Shown here: positions 51,209-61,172 of the stretch, in pieces
How the letters are laid out: each line of letters starts with the position of its first letter
How positions within the stretch are numbered: the first letter of the stretch is position 1
Assembly: GCA_046329535.1 (NCBI GenBank)
Contig: JAXLUN010000005.1
Location: forward strand, 268,244 to 332,243
Reading direction: 5' to 3'
Source: Bog-950 sp046329535
GTDB taxonomy: Bacteria > Bacteroidota > Bacteroidia > Chitinophagales > LD1
Length of the DNA: 64,000 bases
Position numbers and translations under genes: made by a program
The notes under the pieces: generated by a model
What the model was told of the DNA's origin: nothing
Databases searched by the model: none
Seen by the model: the letters and a program-made list of their open reading frames with translations, nothing else

Positions 51209-54200
51209 AGATTTTAAGTATTCGCATAAAAAACTTAGCCTCGCTAGAGGGTAATACTGAAATTGATTTCACTCAGGAACCGTTATCATCGGCAGGTATT
51301 TTTGCTATTACTGGCCCCACCGGCTCCGGTAAATCTACCATTCTGGATGCACTTTGTCTTGCTTTGTATGGGAAAACACCAAGGTATCTTCAGGCCAGAG
51401 AATCCGGAATCGAAATAACTGACACACAAGGAAGCGCCATCAGTCAGGGAGATGTACGGGGTATATTAAGAGATGGTACCGGCGAAGGGTTTGCAGAAGT
51501 AGATTTTGCCGGTGTTGACGGACAGCGTTATAGGAGTACCTGGCGGGTGCGAAGAGCAAGAGATAAGGCCGAAGGAAGCTTGCAGCAATATAGCGTCGCA
51601 TTAAAAAATATTGATACTAACACTGATATCCCTGGGAGGAAGAATGAAGTGCTGGAAATCATAGAGCGCCTTGTGGGATTAAATTTTGACCAGTTTACCC
51701 GATCCGTATTGCTCGCCCAAGGTGATTTTACGGCTTTCCTCAAGGCAGCTAAAGACGAAAAGTCGGCCTTACTAGAAAAACTTACAGGTACACACATCTA
51801 TTCTGAAATATCCAAGCAGGTCTTTGCTAATTACAGCCGAGAAAAACGAGAACTAGAAGACCTAAATCTGCAACGAGAAGGCATTAACACGTTTACTATT
51901 GAAGAACTAGAAGAGTTAGAACGGCAAAAAACGACACTAGAACAAAGCATAGTAACACAAGACAAGGAAGCAAAAGCTTTAGAAAAAGAAATTGACTGGT
52001 TTACCCATCTTGCAGTATTACAAAATAATTTAAAGGTCGCACAAACAGCGCAGGCGAATGCCATCAATGCCAAACAAGGTTCCGCCAACCGCGAGCAGCA
52101 GTTAAGGCGAGTGGAACAAGTGCAACTCTCGCGAACCTGGGTGGATGGACAACACGCGGCGGAAAAACAACTAACCGAAAAAATAGCATCGCTTAAACAA
52201 TTACAAACAACGCTTAGTAGCATACAACAGCAAAAGGAAGAACTGGATAAAAGATTAAAAATTGCACATGAAGCGGCAGCGGCCACTCTCCAAAAGCAAG
52301 AAGCAGCAGTGCCGCAACTGGAAGAAGCAAAGGCATTGGATATACAGATCAACGAAAAAACGGAACAGATAAGTCAAGCGACAATAGAAGTAACGACTGC
52401 TGAAGCTAATCATCAGCAATTGGAACAGGAGCTACAAGCGCAGCACCAGCAATCCGAACTATTACTCACTTCGATTACGCAATTACAACAATGGAAACAG
52501 GACAATATTGCGCGGCGAACTATTGTCGAAAATCATGGACTAATCAGATCAAAGCTTGGAGATGCAAGGATGCTGCTAGATGCCACAGAAGCATTGTTAC
52601 CTCAGCTGGAATCTACACAAACTGAGATAGCTGAAGCGAAACGGACAAAAACCGATCTGGATGCAAAATCTAAAGTTATTCTTCAACACGTAGAGGCAGA
52701 AAAGGAAAAACATAATGCAGCTTCTAGGGTATTGTCGGCTATGCCAATTGCAAGTATAGAAAAAGAAAAAGCCGCTATCGACTCTCAAATTGAAGATCTA
52801 ATTGCAGCGGAAGCGCACTGGAAAGTAGTTTCCCACAGTGAGGAAGACATGGAAATAGTAAAGCAAAAACTTGCTGCTAATCAGAGCAAATTAAACGATA
52901 ACTTGCCACTACTGGCACAGGCATCTGATCAGTTAGTGATTGCTAAAGCAAAACGAGATGCATCACTCCGCATGTTGGATAAGGCAAAGCTCGCTGCCGC
53001 TGACAATGTGAAGTCCCTTCGATCGCAATTAGTGCCGGGAGAGCCTTGCCCTGTTTGTGGCGGTAAAGATCATCCGTATGTTACTGAACGGACCCAATTA
53101 AATCATTTGTTAGCGGAACTGGAGACAACGCATCAGGAAAATGAAAATATTTACGCTGCCGGCCTGCAAACGGAAGGTAGTTTGAAAGAAACCGTTTACC
53201 GCCTGAAAGAAACGATCGCGCTGCAAGAACAGGAAACAAATACTAAAGAAACAGCGCTTGCAATACATCAAAAAACATGGGCGGGCTTTGCCATTTACCC
53301 CCATGCTGTTGAGATTCCGAAGAAGCAAAAAGCTAAATGGTTTGCAGAGCAGTTACAGGAGGCTAAGACACAACAAAGAAGCCTGCAACAACAAATAATG
53401 TCGTATGGCGCAAAAAAACAAGAGTTAGATGCATTGCAAAACGGCATAAATGAATTGGAACGTCAACAGAATGAAAATAGCAATGCCATAAAAGATACAG
53501 GTCGGCGCTTACAATCTTTGCTGGAGAAAGAGGTTCAATTTCGTAAAGAACAAGAAAATAGCAACCAGACACTTACCGCAACAGAGCAGAGCTTATCTTC
53601 CTATTTTACAGCACCCTATTGGTTTAACCATTGGAAAACTGATTCTGCAGCATTCCTGCGACAAATCGACGACTTTACTGAGCATTGGAAAACCACAATG
53701 CAAAAGCTGGAAGAAGATGAAAGGCAACAGGGTATATTGGCTGCAACACTCGAAGCAACAAAAGTGCAGTTGCAAAACGCTTCTGTGGATGTACAAAAAA
53801 AGAAAAATACACTTACTTCTTTAACAAAACAGCAGCATAGCCTTACCCAAAAACGAGAATCTATCTTTAACGGTGTCGCGGTCGCAACAATAGAGTATGA
53901 TTTAAAACAGGCGGTAATAGCAGCGCAGGATGAATTGGAAAAAAACAGATCCGAACGTGAACTTTTACAAATAAACCTTACCCGTACTGCCACGCAGAAA
54001 GATCAGGCCGAAAAAGACACAGTGGCGTTGCAACAGCATGCCGAATCCTTCCAGCAAAAAATACGTGAATGGCTTACAAAGTTCAATAGCTACAATACAC
54101 CATCATTAGATAAAGAGCAATTATTGCAATTACTGGCATATGACACTGGCTGGATAGAAGCAGAACGTATCGCTTTGAAAGCGATCGACGATCTCATTAC

Positions 54201-54939
54201 ACAAACACAATCCGTTTTAGAGGAACGCACATTACAATTGCAGCAACATGAACGTCAACGAATTTCTGAGCGGAGTGTCGAGGAGTTAATAGGTTTGCTG
54301 AACATATTAAGAATAAACTTACAACAGCAGGTTCGGCAAAATAATGAGATTGGTTTCCAGCTACAGCAAGATCTCGCCAATAGACAGAGGATAGGCGATC
54401 TATTGGGGAGTATTAAAGCCAAAGAACTTATTGCAGAAAACTGGGCTAAGCTTAACGAAATTATAGGGTCAGCGGATGGCAAAAAGTTCCGGCTAATAGC
54501 TCAGGAATATACCTTGGATGTCTTGCTTAGCTATGCCAATATCCACCTAGGCGTGCTAAGTAATCGTTACCTGCTCCAGCGCATACCGAATACGTTGGGA
54601 TTGCAGGTGATAGATCAGGACATGGGCGATGAAGTGCGCACCGTGTACTCCCTTTCCGGCGGCGAATCATTCCTGGCATCACTGGCGCTAGCATTAGGCT
54701 TGGCCTCGCTATCCAGTAGCCGTATGCAAGTAGAATCCTTGTTTATTGATGAAGGCTTTGGCTCTCTCGATCCGATTACGTTGAATATCGCAATGGACGC
54801 ATTGGAGCGGCTTCATAACCAAGGCAGAAAAGTAGGGGTAATCTCACACGTTCAGGAGATGACAGAACGAATACCGGTACAAATCAGAGTAAGTAAACAA
54901 CAGAGCGGAAAAAGCAAGGTTGAAGTAATAAGTGTTTGA
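51205..54939 (+). CDS. sbcC: Nuclease SbcCD subunit C (Rad50-type ATPase)
   Basis: 1244 residues. Walker A GPTGSGKST (37-45), a QLAQGDF-like Q loop (LLAQGDFTAFLKA), long coiled coils (about 200-580 and 640-1080), the zinc hook CPVC at 615-618 (GEPCPVCGGKDH), then signature LSGGES (about 1150-1155) and Walker B/D-loop FIDEGFGSLDP (Asp1182, Glu1183). It forms the ATP-driven clamp of the SbcD nuclease. Coupled to sbcD by a 4-base overlap. Longer than the E. coli protein because of the coiled-coil arms. Confidence 0.95.
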   Translation: MKILSIRIKNLASLEGNTEIDFTQEPLSSAGIFAITGPTGSGKSTILDALCLALYGKTPRYLQARESGIEITDTQGSAISQGDVRGILRDGTGEGFAEVDFAGVDGQRYRSTWRVRRARDKAEGSLQQYSVALKNIDTNTDIPGRKNEVLEIIERLVGLNFDQFTRSVLLAQGDFTAFLKAAKDEKSALLEKLTGTHIYSEISKQVFANYSREKRELEDLNLQREGINTFTIEELEELERQKTTLEQSIVTQDKEAKALEKEIDWFTHLAVLQNNLKVAQTAQANAINAKQGSANREQQLRRVEQVQLSRTWVDGQHAAEKQLTEKIASLKQLQTTLSSIQQQKEELDKRLKIAHEAAAATLQKQEAAVPQLEEAKALDIQINEKTEQISQATIEVTTAEANHQQLEQELQAQHQQSELLLTSITQLQQWKQDNIARRTIVENHGLIRSKLGDARMLLDATEALLPQLESTQTEIAEAKRTKTDLDAKSKVILQHVEAEKEKHNAASRVLSAMPIASIEKEKAAIDSQIEDLIAAEAHWKVVSHSEEDMEIVKQKLAANQSKLNDNLPLLAQASDQLVIAKAKRDASLRMLDKAKLAAADNVKSLRSQLVPGEPCPVCGGKDHPYVTERTQLNHLLAELETTHQENENIYAAGLQTEGSLKETVYRLKETIALQEQETNTKETALAIHQKTWAGFAIYPHAVEIPKKQKAKWFAEQLQEAKTQQRSLQQQIMSYGAKKQELDALQNGINELERQQNENSNAIKDTGRRLQSLLEKEVQFRKEQENSNQTLTATEQSLSSYFTAPYWFNHWKTDSAAFLRQIDDFTEHWKTTMQKLEEDERQQGILAATLEATKVQLQNASVDVQKKKNTLTSLTKQQHSLTQKRESIFNGVAVATIEYDLKQAVIAAQDELEKNRSERELLQINLTRTATQKDQAEKDTVALQQHAESFQQKIREWLTKFNSYNTPSLDKEQLLQLLAYDTGWIEAERIALKAIDDLITQTQSVLEERTLQLQQHERQRISERSVEELIGLLNILRINLQQQVRQNNEIGFQLQQDLANRQRIGDLLGSIKAKELIAENWAKLNEIIGSADGKKFRLIAQEYTLDVLLSYANIHLGVLSNRYLLQRIPNTLGLQVIDQDMGDEVRTVYSLSGGESFLASLALALGLASLSSSRMQVESLFIDEGFGSLDPITLNIAMDALERLHNQGRKVGVISHVQEMTERIPVQIRVSKQQSGKSKVEVISV

Positions 54940-55114
54940 AAAAACAACATTTTAGTTCATATAATACAATTGAACTGAAAAAAGGTGGGAAGTCAATTTG
55001 TGAGGGAAGATAACAGCCTTCATGATATTTGTCTGTTGAAAGCCTTTAAATTGATTTCCGCATTCGAGTAAGCTTTAATTATTTTTGAAAGAATCATTAC
55101 AAAATAAAGCGGCC
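54940..55114. other. Intergenic region before the helicase-like gene
   Basis: 175 bases. An inverted pair AGTTCA/TGAACT (about 54954-54976) follows the sbcC stop. No TAnnTTTG element was seen upstream of 55115. Confidence 0.4.
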
Positions 55115-58100
55115 ATGGAATTAGAATATAAGGACTACTATCTCCGCACTATTAACAAAGAAGATAATGGATTGAAGTTGGTTTTGGGTGGCACTGGTTT
55201 AGGTAAGACGCATGGAATGAGAGAAGCTGCTAAAGAGTATCTGAATTCAGACAAGGAAGAACAGAAGAAACTTATTTATATCACCAACCGCCACAACTTA
55301 ATTACAGAGCAGAAACGAGAATTCGAAAAGGCAAATTTCAAGTGCTGCTATCTGAAGGGAAATAGAGAAATAGTCCTTGATATACTAAAAACAAATCTCT
55401 TTGACGAATTGATTGAAAACCTTGAAGCGAATGATTTTTTTAAGTATGACGAAATATACAAGAGCAAAGGCAAGCGTAAGGCAAAGCTGAATAAACTTAT
55501 TGATAGTATTGACAGTAAAGTTCAATTACTAAAGGAGGGCAAACAAAAAAACAATTCTCTCTTAAAAGCTCTTGATAAGGATTTAGGTGCGGAGTGTGAT
55601 GAGCTCTTTAGAATTTTTAAAGCTCAATTTATTGCTATAGGCAGAAACGATGAAGCTCTTCACGACAAGTTGAAAGGAAATCAATTCGTTTGGAGACTGT
55701 TCCCTTATGTGGAGTTCGAAAACAATAATGAAACAAATATTCTGCTTGTAACTATTCAGAAAGTTTTAATGGGTTTTTTTGATGGAAAGAAAGACATTAA
55801 GATAGCATCCATTGAAAACAAAATTGTTTTTCTGGACGAATTTGATTTTCTCGAACAGGAAATCATGAAGATACTTTGCGATGAACCTTCAATCATAAAT
55901 CCGTTAGAGTTTGTAAAAATATTCTATGAAAAATTCAAGCACTGGTCGCAAGCTGAGTTTTGGGATAGCACCGAGGAATTGAAAGGGTTGAAGGAAAAGT
56001 TCAATGGGGTTATTAAATACATTGATGAGGCAATGAAAGAGAAGGGCTTAAATTTCCCAAATGTTATGGACTTCAGATTGGACGGCAAGCCCGAAGAGAA
56101 TGGACGACCCTACATGCTTTTTCAAACCAATGAAATCATAACTCCAAAGCCATTCTTCCTTAAAGAAAAAAACAACTCCTGGTATATTCAAGAAGGAAAA
56201 ACCGTTGAATCCGTTTCTCCATTTCAGTTGTTCAACATCTTGGCAATTGCAACAAGCAAATTACTTGGGGTGTTTCATTATTGCCAACGAAATCAAAATT
56301 TAGTTTCTGAAATAATCCAGGCTATTTGGAATCAAAAAAATGACAACTTTGGCGGTAAGTATGAAACCTACATAAACGAGAACTGCCTTTATCACAGAAC
56401 AAAAAAGAAATCAGGTAGAGATTACGAAGCATACAAAGACAAATCTCCTTATGAAATCGGTTTCCGACTGGTAAAGTTGGCAAAGCGCGCACAAAGTTTT
56501 GACCCGAATAGCGCGGAGTTAGGACAAGTAGAACTTTTCACGTCACCCGAGGCTGTAATTGCCAAACTTTCTGACAGCAATTTGGTATTTGCCCTTTCGG
56601 CAACTACAGATATTCCGAGAACACAAAAGTGCTTCAACATTGAGTGGCTAAAGGAAAACGCAACATATATTCAGTTGGATGAGGAAGATTATGACATTAT
56701 CAGAGCAAGAAGAAATGCAAAGCGAGATGTTCGACAGACGAAAGTGTCATTGAAGATAGCTGGACTATTGAATGAGGAACATCCAGTCGGGGTAATTCTG
56801 AAGAGCAAGTTGCAAAACAGAGATTTTGAGAAGCAGAATGAGACAGAATACCATGCTAAACCAAGATATGAAAGACTATTAAGAATGTTTGATACGCTTT
56901 ACAAAGCTATCAATGGACACAAGTTTTCTCACCTTATTTTCGCAACTACGTTTGCCGATATAAAAGAGATTTTCGGTTATAAACAAAACGAAAACCACCT
57001 CTTGTTTTATCAAGTGGATAGGCAAATTTTCCACTCAACAAGATTCCATGAAAAGAATGATAAGTTTTTCAATGTAACTCTTAATGGTAAGCAGTGTTCT
57101 GTTTTGTTTCTTGATGCACCTGATGCGAGAAAATTACAAGAAGACCCAGAATATTTAGAAAATTATAGGAAGTGCTTTGCAATGCAGGACAAAGTTTTTG
57201 TAATTACCCAATACAAATCCGCAAGCAACGGAATCAATCTTCCTTGTTATCAAAATATGGGAGCCTTTGAAGAGGATTTTCAAGGAATCCATTTGTTGGA
57301 GCCACAGCATTTTTGGTTTGACGACAGCAAGGAATTTTCGGATTACAAGAACAATGAAAAGCAAGCACTTTGGTATTTGTGGAAATTAAAAGATGCGGGG
57401 CAATTTGATACTGGTCAATTTAATGTTTGCTTGAGTGCGAGAGATGCGAAAGCATCTTACAAAATAAACATATCGAAAATCAACAATCTTTATAAGGATA
57501 AAGCGGATGAAAAAATTCTAAATGCGATTGCACTTTATCATCAAGCATTAGGACGAATTGAGCGTAGGAATGAAAAAGTCCCAGAGGTAGAAGTTACACT
57601 TGACTATGATGTATTCATGGATTTTTATCGGTTCATTTCATCTGAAAATTTTAGGGACCTTGTTGAGCAAAGAAAAGACATAACCTCGGCCCTGATTATT
57701 GAAGTTCACAATGCCGTGATTGAAGAAGCGAATCGCAGAGAAATAACGATTGAACTCAACGCACAGAAAACATTTGAGCCGAAGCAAACGTTTTCGCGAC
57801 AGCTGATTGAAGGTGAAATTCTCAGCGAAGTAGCGAAAGTTCGGCAAGGACAATATGATGAAACTGTTTCAAGGGAAATAAAAGAAGCATGGGCAGCATT
57901 GAGAGTCACACTTTTAAAGCATGACTTTGACACTCGAATCAATATCGAAACGATTGGCAAGACTATTCACATCAAAAGAGACCTGGCTTTTGAAACCAAA
58001 TTTATCAATAGAAACAAAGAGTTGTTTATTGACACAGATAAGCTTAAGGTTTATAGGGAATTAGCTGCCCACAAGAAACTAACGACTTGGAATTTGGACA

Positions 58101-58720
58101 CCGCTTATAAAACTATTTCGAAGAACAATCTATTGAAGCAACTCTTTGAAAGAAACGGCTATCCAACAGCCTTCGAAATCAAGCCGAATCTGGTAAATCA
58201 CATCCTCACACCTTACATATATCAGGCAATCCTTTTAGGAGCAGTTGGGGAACAAGCAATCAGTTTTCTGTTGAATCATCATGGAGTATTGCTTGACGGA
58301 CTTAATGAGTTGGACAATTCATTGTTTGAGGTAATTGATGCCAAGGTGAAAGACCTCCCAATCTATTTTGATTTTAAAAACTTTTCACCACACACCATTG
58401 ATAAGTTTTCACTGAAGCCAACCGATAGGAATTACGATACAGAAATCAATTCCAAAGAGCTTACACAAAAAATAAAATCGAAATTTGAGACGATTAAAAG
58501 GCAAACTGAAAACCCCATTCTTTATATTCTCAACTTATATTCAGAGCAACGGCTAAAGCCTGATTTCTTTGATGAGAAGATGAATCCGGTTACCTACGAA
58601 AAAGACAGTTGTATTAGAATAATTCCAAGTGTTCTGAATCCTTCCGACCCTAATCAGTTATCAGCAGAGTTTCAGTCATCTTTAAAATTTATAGGCATCC
58701 ATGAAACAGCAAGTATGTAA
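55115..58720 (+). CDS. Large SF2 helicase-like ATPase of an uncharacterised two-gene system
   Basis: 1201 residues from the ATG at 55115 (an in-frame TTG 30 bases upstream is less likely). Motif order: I, VLGGTGLGKTHG (Lys31); Ia, IYITNRHNLITEQK; II, IVFLDEFDFLEQE (DEFD, Asp241); III, FALSATTDIPR (about 495); IV, LIFATTFADIKEIFGY; V, QYKSASNGINLPCY (Gly706); VI, HQALGRIERRNEK (Arg814). This is a complete SF2-type set, but motif II is DEFD, not DEAD/DEAH, and a large insert lies between II and III. The last 380 residues are of unknown fold. The QALGR motif recalls DinG/XPD and CRISPR-type helicases without matching either. The gene is AT-rich and overlaps the next gene by 20 bases. Confidence 0.75.
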   Translation: MELEYKDYYLRTINKEDNGLKLVLGGTGLGKTHGMREAAKEYLNSDKEEQKKLIYITNRHNLITEQKREFEKANFKCCYLKGNREIVLDILKTNLFDELIENLEANDFFKYDEIYKSKGKRKAKLNKLIDSIDSKVQLLKEGKQKNNSLLKALDKDLGAECDELFRIFKAQFIAIGRNDEALHDKLKGNQFVWRLFPYVEFENNNETNILLVTIQKVLMGFFDGKKDIKIASIENKIVFLDEFDFLEQEIMKILCDEPSIINPLEFVKIFYEKFKHWSQAEFWDSTEELKGLKEKFNGVIKYIDEAMKEKGLNFPNVMDFRLDGKPEENGRPYMLFQTNEIITPKPFFLKEKNNSWYIQEGKTVESVSPFQLFNILAIATSKLLGVFHYCQRNQNLVSEIIQAIWNQKNDNFGGKYETYINENCLYHRTKKKSGRDYEAYKDKSPYEIGFRLVKLAKRAQSFDPNSAELGQVELFTSPEAVIAKLSDSNLVFALSATTDIPRTQKCFNIEWLKENATYIQLDEEDYDIIRARRNAKRDVRQTKVSLKIAGLLNEEHPVGVILKSKLQNRDFEKQNETEYHAKPRYERLLRMFDTLYKAINGHKFSHLIFATTFADIKEIFGYKQNENHLLFYQVDRQIFHSTRFHEKNDKFFNVTLNGKQCSVLFLDAPDARKLQEDPEYLENYRKCFAMQDKVFVITQYKSASNGINLPCYQNMGAFEEDFQGIHLLEPQHFWFDDSKEFSDYKNNEKQALWYLWKLKDAGQFDTGQFNVCLSARDAKASYKINISKINNLYKDKADEKILNAIALYHQALGRIERRNEKVPEVEVTLDYDVFMDFYRFISSENFRDLVEQRKDITSALIIEVHNAVIEEANRREITIELNAQKTFEPKQTFSRQLIEGEILSEVAKVRQGQYDETVSREIKEAWAALRVTLLKHDFDTRINIETIGKTIHIKRDLAFETKFINRNKELFIDTDKLKVYRELAAHKKLTTWNLDTAYKTISKNNLLKQLFERNGYPTAFEIKPNLVNHILTPYIYQAILLGAVGEQAISFLLNHHGVLLDGLNELDNSLFEVIDAKVKDLPIYFDFKNFSPHTIDKFSLKPTDRNYDTEINSKELTQKIKSKFETIKRQTENPILYILNLYSEQRLKPDFFDEKMNPVTYEKDSCIRIIPSVLNPSDPNQLSAEFQSSLKFIGIHETASM

Positions 58721-60833
58721 GACATCATCCCTCCTTTTTGACTTAGAAAAATCTTCGTTTAAAAAACTGAAGGATGAAAATTCGATTTGGCAATTTAATT
58801 TACCAGCATACATACAGGATAAGTATAACGAGTATGCCATTTTGCACAACTGGGCAAAGGATAATTTAAATATACCCTATTACCTGAATATCCCATCTAA
58901 AAAGCTTTATGTATTAGTTCCAAACCGAGAATCAGTTCCAGAGTTAAAGTATGAGGAGAAGAAACTTCCATCATCTGCTTTTGAGAATTATAATACCAGA
59001 GGGCAGTTTCACATACTTGTAAAATTGTTACTTGCGAAATATTTTGAACTCACAGAAACCTTTGTTAGCAACGACAAGTTTTTTTTACATGCAAGTGTAA
59101 ACAGAGGCAAGACATGGGCAACAGTTTTGAAAATTGATATTACCCATAATTTCAGAAACACGGAGGCGATGGAATTTTACATAAAGGATGAAGCCAACCG
59201 ACTGAAAAACATTTCGGAGGATGAACAAGCAAAGTATTACCAAAAGGAAGTTATTTACGGACAATCCATAGCTAACGGGCAATCATTCTTCAAACAACTA
59301 AAGCGAAAAGAAATTAAAGGGTTTAAAGGTTTGCTTTTCGCAAAGCCCAAGGCTGGTTTCGTTGGAAACACAAAAACTAAAATCAACTATCACTCAATTT
59401 TTGATTCTTCCGAGCATGAATCTTCAAAAGCATTTTTGCTGGAGCGGTTTACAAATAAGTTTCTTCAATTTTTGAATGCTTATGGAATTAAAGCCATTTC
59501 CAAGGAACTGCATCTAACAAAGGTTGATGTCGAGAAACAGCGGACTGGACTTGATATAAAGGGTTTCGATATTTCTCTGGTTGATGAAAGAAAAGTTAAG
59601 AAAAAAAAATTGGAAGAAATTTTTCAAAGCAATGAAGAGGTTTTGTTTAACGAAAAAGCCATAGATAATTTACAGAGCGGTGAGAGCTGTTTGTTTGTTA
59701 TGGACTATAACAAAGAAGATTTTGAGGAACGGTTTAAAGACGAGAAAGACCCTTACAGAACCTTTAAAGAGAGCGTTAATCACAAGGAAATCGCGAAACA
59801 AGGAATTTGCATCAATGAGAATTATTTTGATGATGATGCGAGGGATTCAGAAACAAGTAAAGAAGATTATTTGACTTATGAGGGTTTAAACGAAAAAGAT
59901 TTGCAGAGAAATCTGGGCATCTGTATTTCACAACTTTTTCTAAAAAGAACTTTACTTAATAAAAACGCAGCATTCCTACCGCATAATGAAATTCTGAAAA
60001 CGCATTGTTTCGCTTACAGGAATTATTTGTTGTTCGTAGAGGGTGACAATTTGGTAATTGAAAAATTTGAAACCGCAGGGGAGCTTTTAGAAAAGGTTAC
60101 TTCGAGATTCAGTAGCCTTAATGCCGAGAAGATTTTTGAGAGCATTTACAATTATCATAATCCATTCGGAGGTAAAAAGGAATTTGATTTTGATAGTCAT
60201 AGAATCATTTTCAGCAACGATTCGGTTATTGAGATTGTAGATATACCAGAAAGAGCATTTTATGACGAAGAGGAAATTAAGCAAAGAATTGCTGAAAGAA
60301 CAAAGCTAAGACCCAAGTCAGAATTTAAGTCGAAGGATTCCGAAATTCTTTCAGAACAGTTCAATGGTTTTCTTGACGAAGACATTGAAGACCTGATTTT
60401 GAGTTACGAGGATTTGAAAATGAAATACGGTAAAGGGGAAAACGGTTTTCTTAAGCAGATATTCGGGTCAAAAGACGAAAGACCCTTCGTAAAATTTCTG
60501 AATGAAAAAACAAAGGTTCAAATTAAGGGATTAAAACAAGATGGAATTTTTTCTATGTACACGGGTATTTGGTTTGATGAAGCACAACAACAATATTTTG
60601 TTGGAAGAACACACGGCTATCAGCACAAACAAGACAAGGGCTCACAAATGAAGAAGATATTGACGCATTTTGGAACATTTCAGAGCGAGCCTTTCTTTAA
60701 GTTGTTGAACGTTGATTTTATTCGCTATAAAGAAATTACCGTTAATCCTTTTCCTTTTAAATTAATTGAAATGCAAGATTTAATTGATTCTTACATCCCC
60801 AAAAACGAAAGTGAGAAGGTTTGGGAATCTTAA
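58701..60833 (+). CDS. Unrecognised 710-residue partner of the helicase-like protein
   Basis: 710 residues, no signal peptide or membrane helix; soluble and highly charged. The ATG lies inside the helicase gene, overlapping it by 20 bases, so translation is coupled. No known domain could be named. Visible features: an N-terminal alpha/beta part (1-160), a Lys-rich segment (VDERKVKKKKLEEI, about 300), then CLFVMDYNKEDF ... DPYRTFKES ... QGICINENYF (about 330-385), helix NLGICISQLFLKRTLL, and a C-terminal part with IFSMYTGIWFDEAQQQYFVG and NPFPFKLIEM. The segment around DPYRTFK and QGI has a faint likeness to Argonaute MID regions, but no PIWI catalytic Asp set is visible. Function unknown. Confidence 0.7.
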   Translation: MKQQVCKTSSLLFDLEKSSFKKLKDENSIWQFNLPAYIQDKYNEYAILHNWAKDNLNIPYYLNIPSKKLYVLVPNRESVPELKYEEKKLPSSAFENYNTRGQFHILVKLLLAKYFELTETFVSNDKFFLHASVNRGKTWATVLKIDITHNFRNTEAMEFYIKDEANRLKNISEDEQAKYYQKEVIYGQSIANGQSFFKQLKRKEIKGFKGLLFAKPKAGFVGNTKTKINYHSIFDSSEHESSKAFLLERFTNKFLQFLNAYGIKAISKELHLTKVDVEKQRTGLDIKGFDISLVDERKVKKKKLEEIFQSNEEVLFNEKAIDNLQSGESCLFVMDYNKEDFEERFKDEKDPYRTFKESVNHKEIAKQGICINENYFDDDARDSETSKEDYLTYEGLNEKDLQRNLGICISQLFLKRTLLNKNAAFLPHNEILKTHCFAYRNYLLFVEGDNLVIEKFETAGELLEKVTSRFSSLNAEKIFESIYNYHNPFGGKKEFDFDSHRIIFSNDSVIEIVDIPERAFYDEEEIKQRIAERTKLRPKSEFKSKDSEILSEQFNGFLDEDIEDLILSYEDLKMKYGKGENGFLKQIFGSKDERPFVKFLNEKTKVQIKGLKQDGIFSMYTGIWFDEAQQQYFVGRTHGYQHKQDKGSQMKKILTHFGTFQSEPFFKLLNVDFIRYKEITVNPFPFKLIEMQDLIDSYIPKNESEKVWES

Positions 60834-61172
60834 CTGTTTGTTTCAAGTTGGAATTATAAAATCTCATCTTACCTTAATATTTGCATTATGTAAAGTAAAG
60901 TGGATATCGTACTTTCGATTTCGAATCAAAACTAAAACTATAGATAAAGCTAAGGATAACTAAATCTCTTATTTAAATAACAGCGTTAGCTGTATTTTCT
61001 CTTCAAGCGAAACCGCGAATTTCAAACAACGGAGGGAATGATGCAGGGGACGCCCCAATTCGGGGTGCTTCCTCATTATTCTTATTCCGTTGGGGTGCTT
61101 CGCGGTACCTGCTTGAAATGAGGTAGTGAGTTCAGGCACCCTTCTCTTTTTCTGTGGTATAAAACCACCTTT
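60834..61172. other. Intergenic region before the collagen-like gene
   Basis: 339 bases with no gene. GGGGTGCTTC occurs twice (61064-61073 and 61093-61102), the first preceded by a CCCC-AATTC-GGGG stem-loop. An inverted pair GTGGT/ACCAC (61154-61168) sits 4 bases before the ATG at 61173 and could hide the ribosome binding region. Confidence 0.55.
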
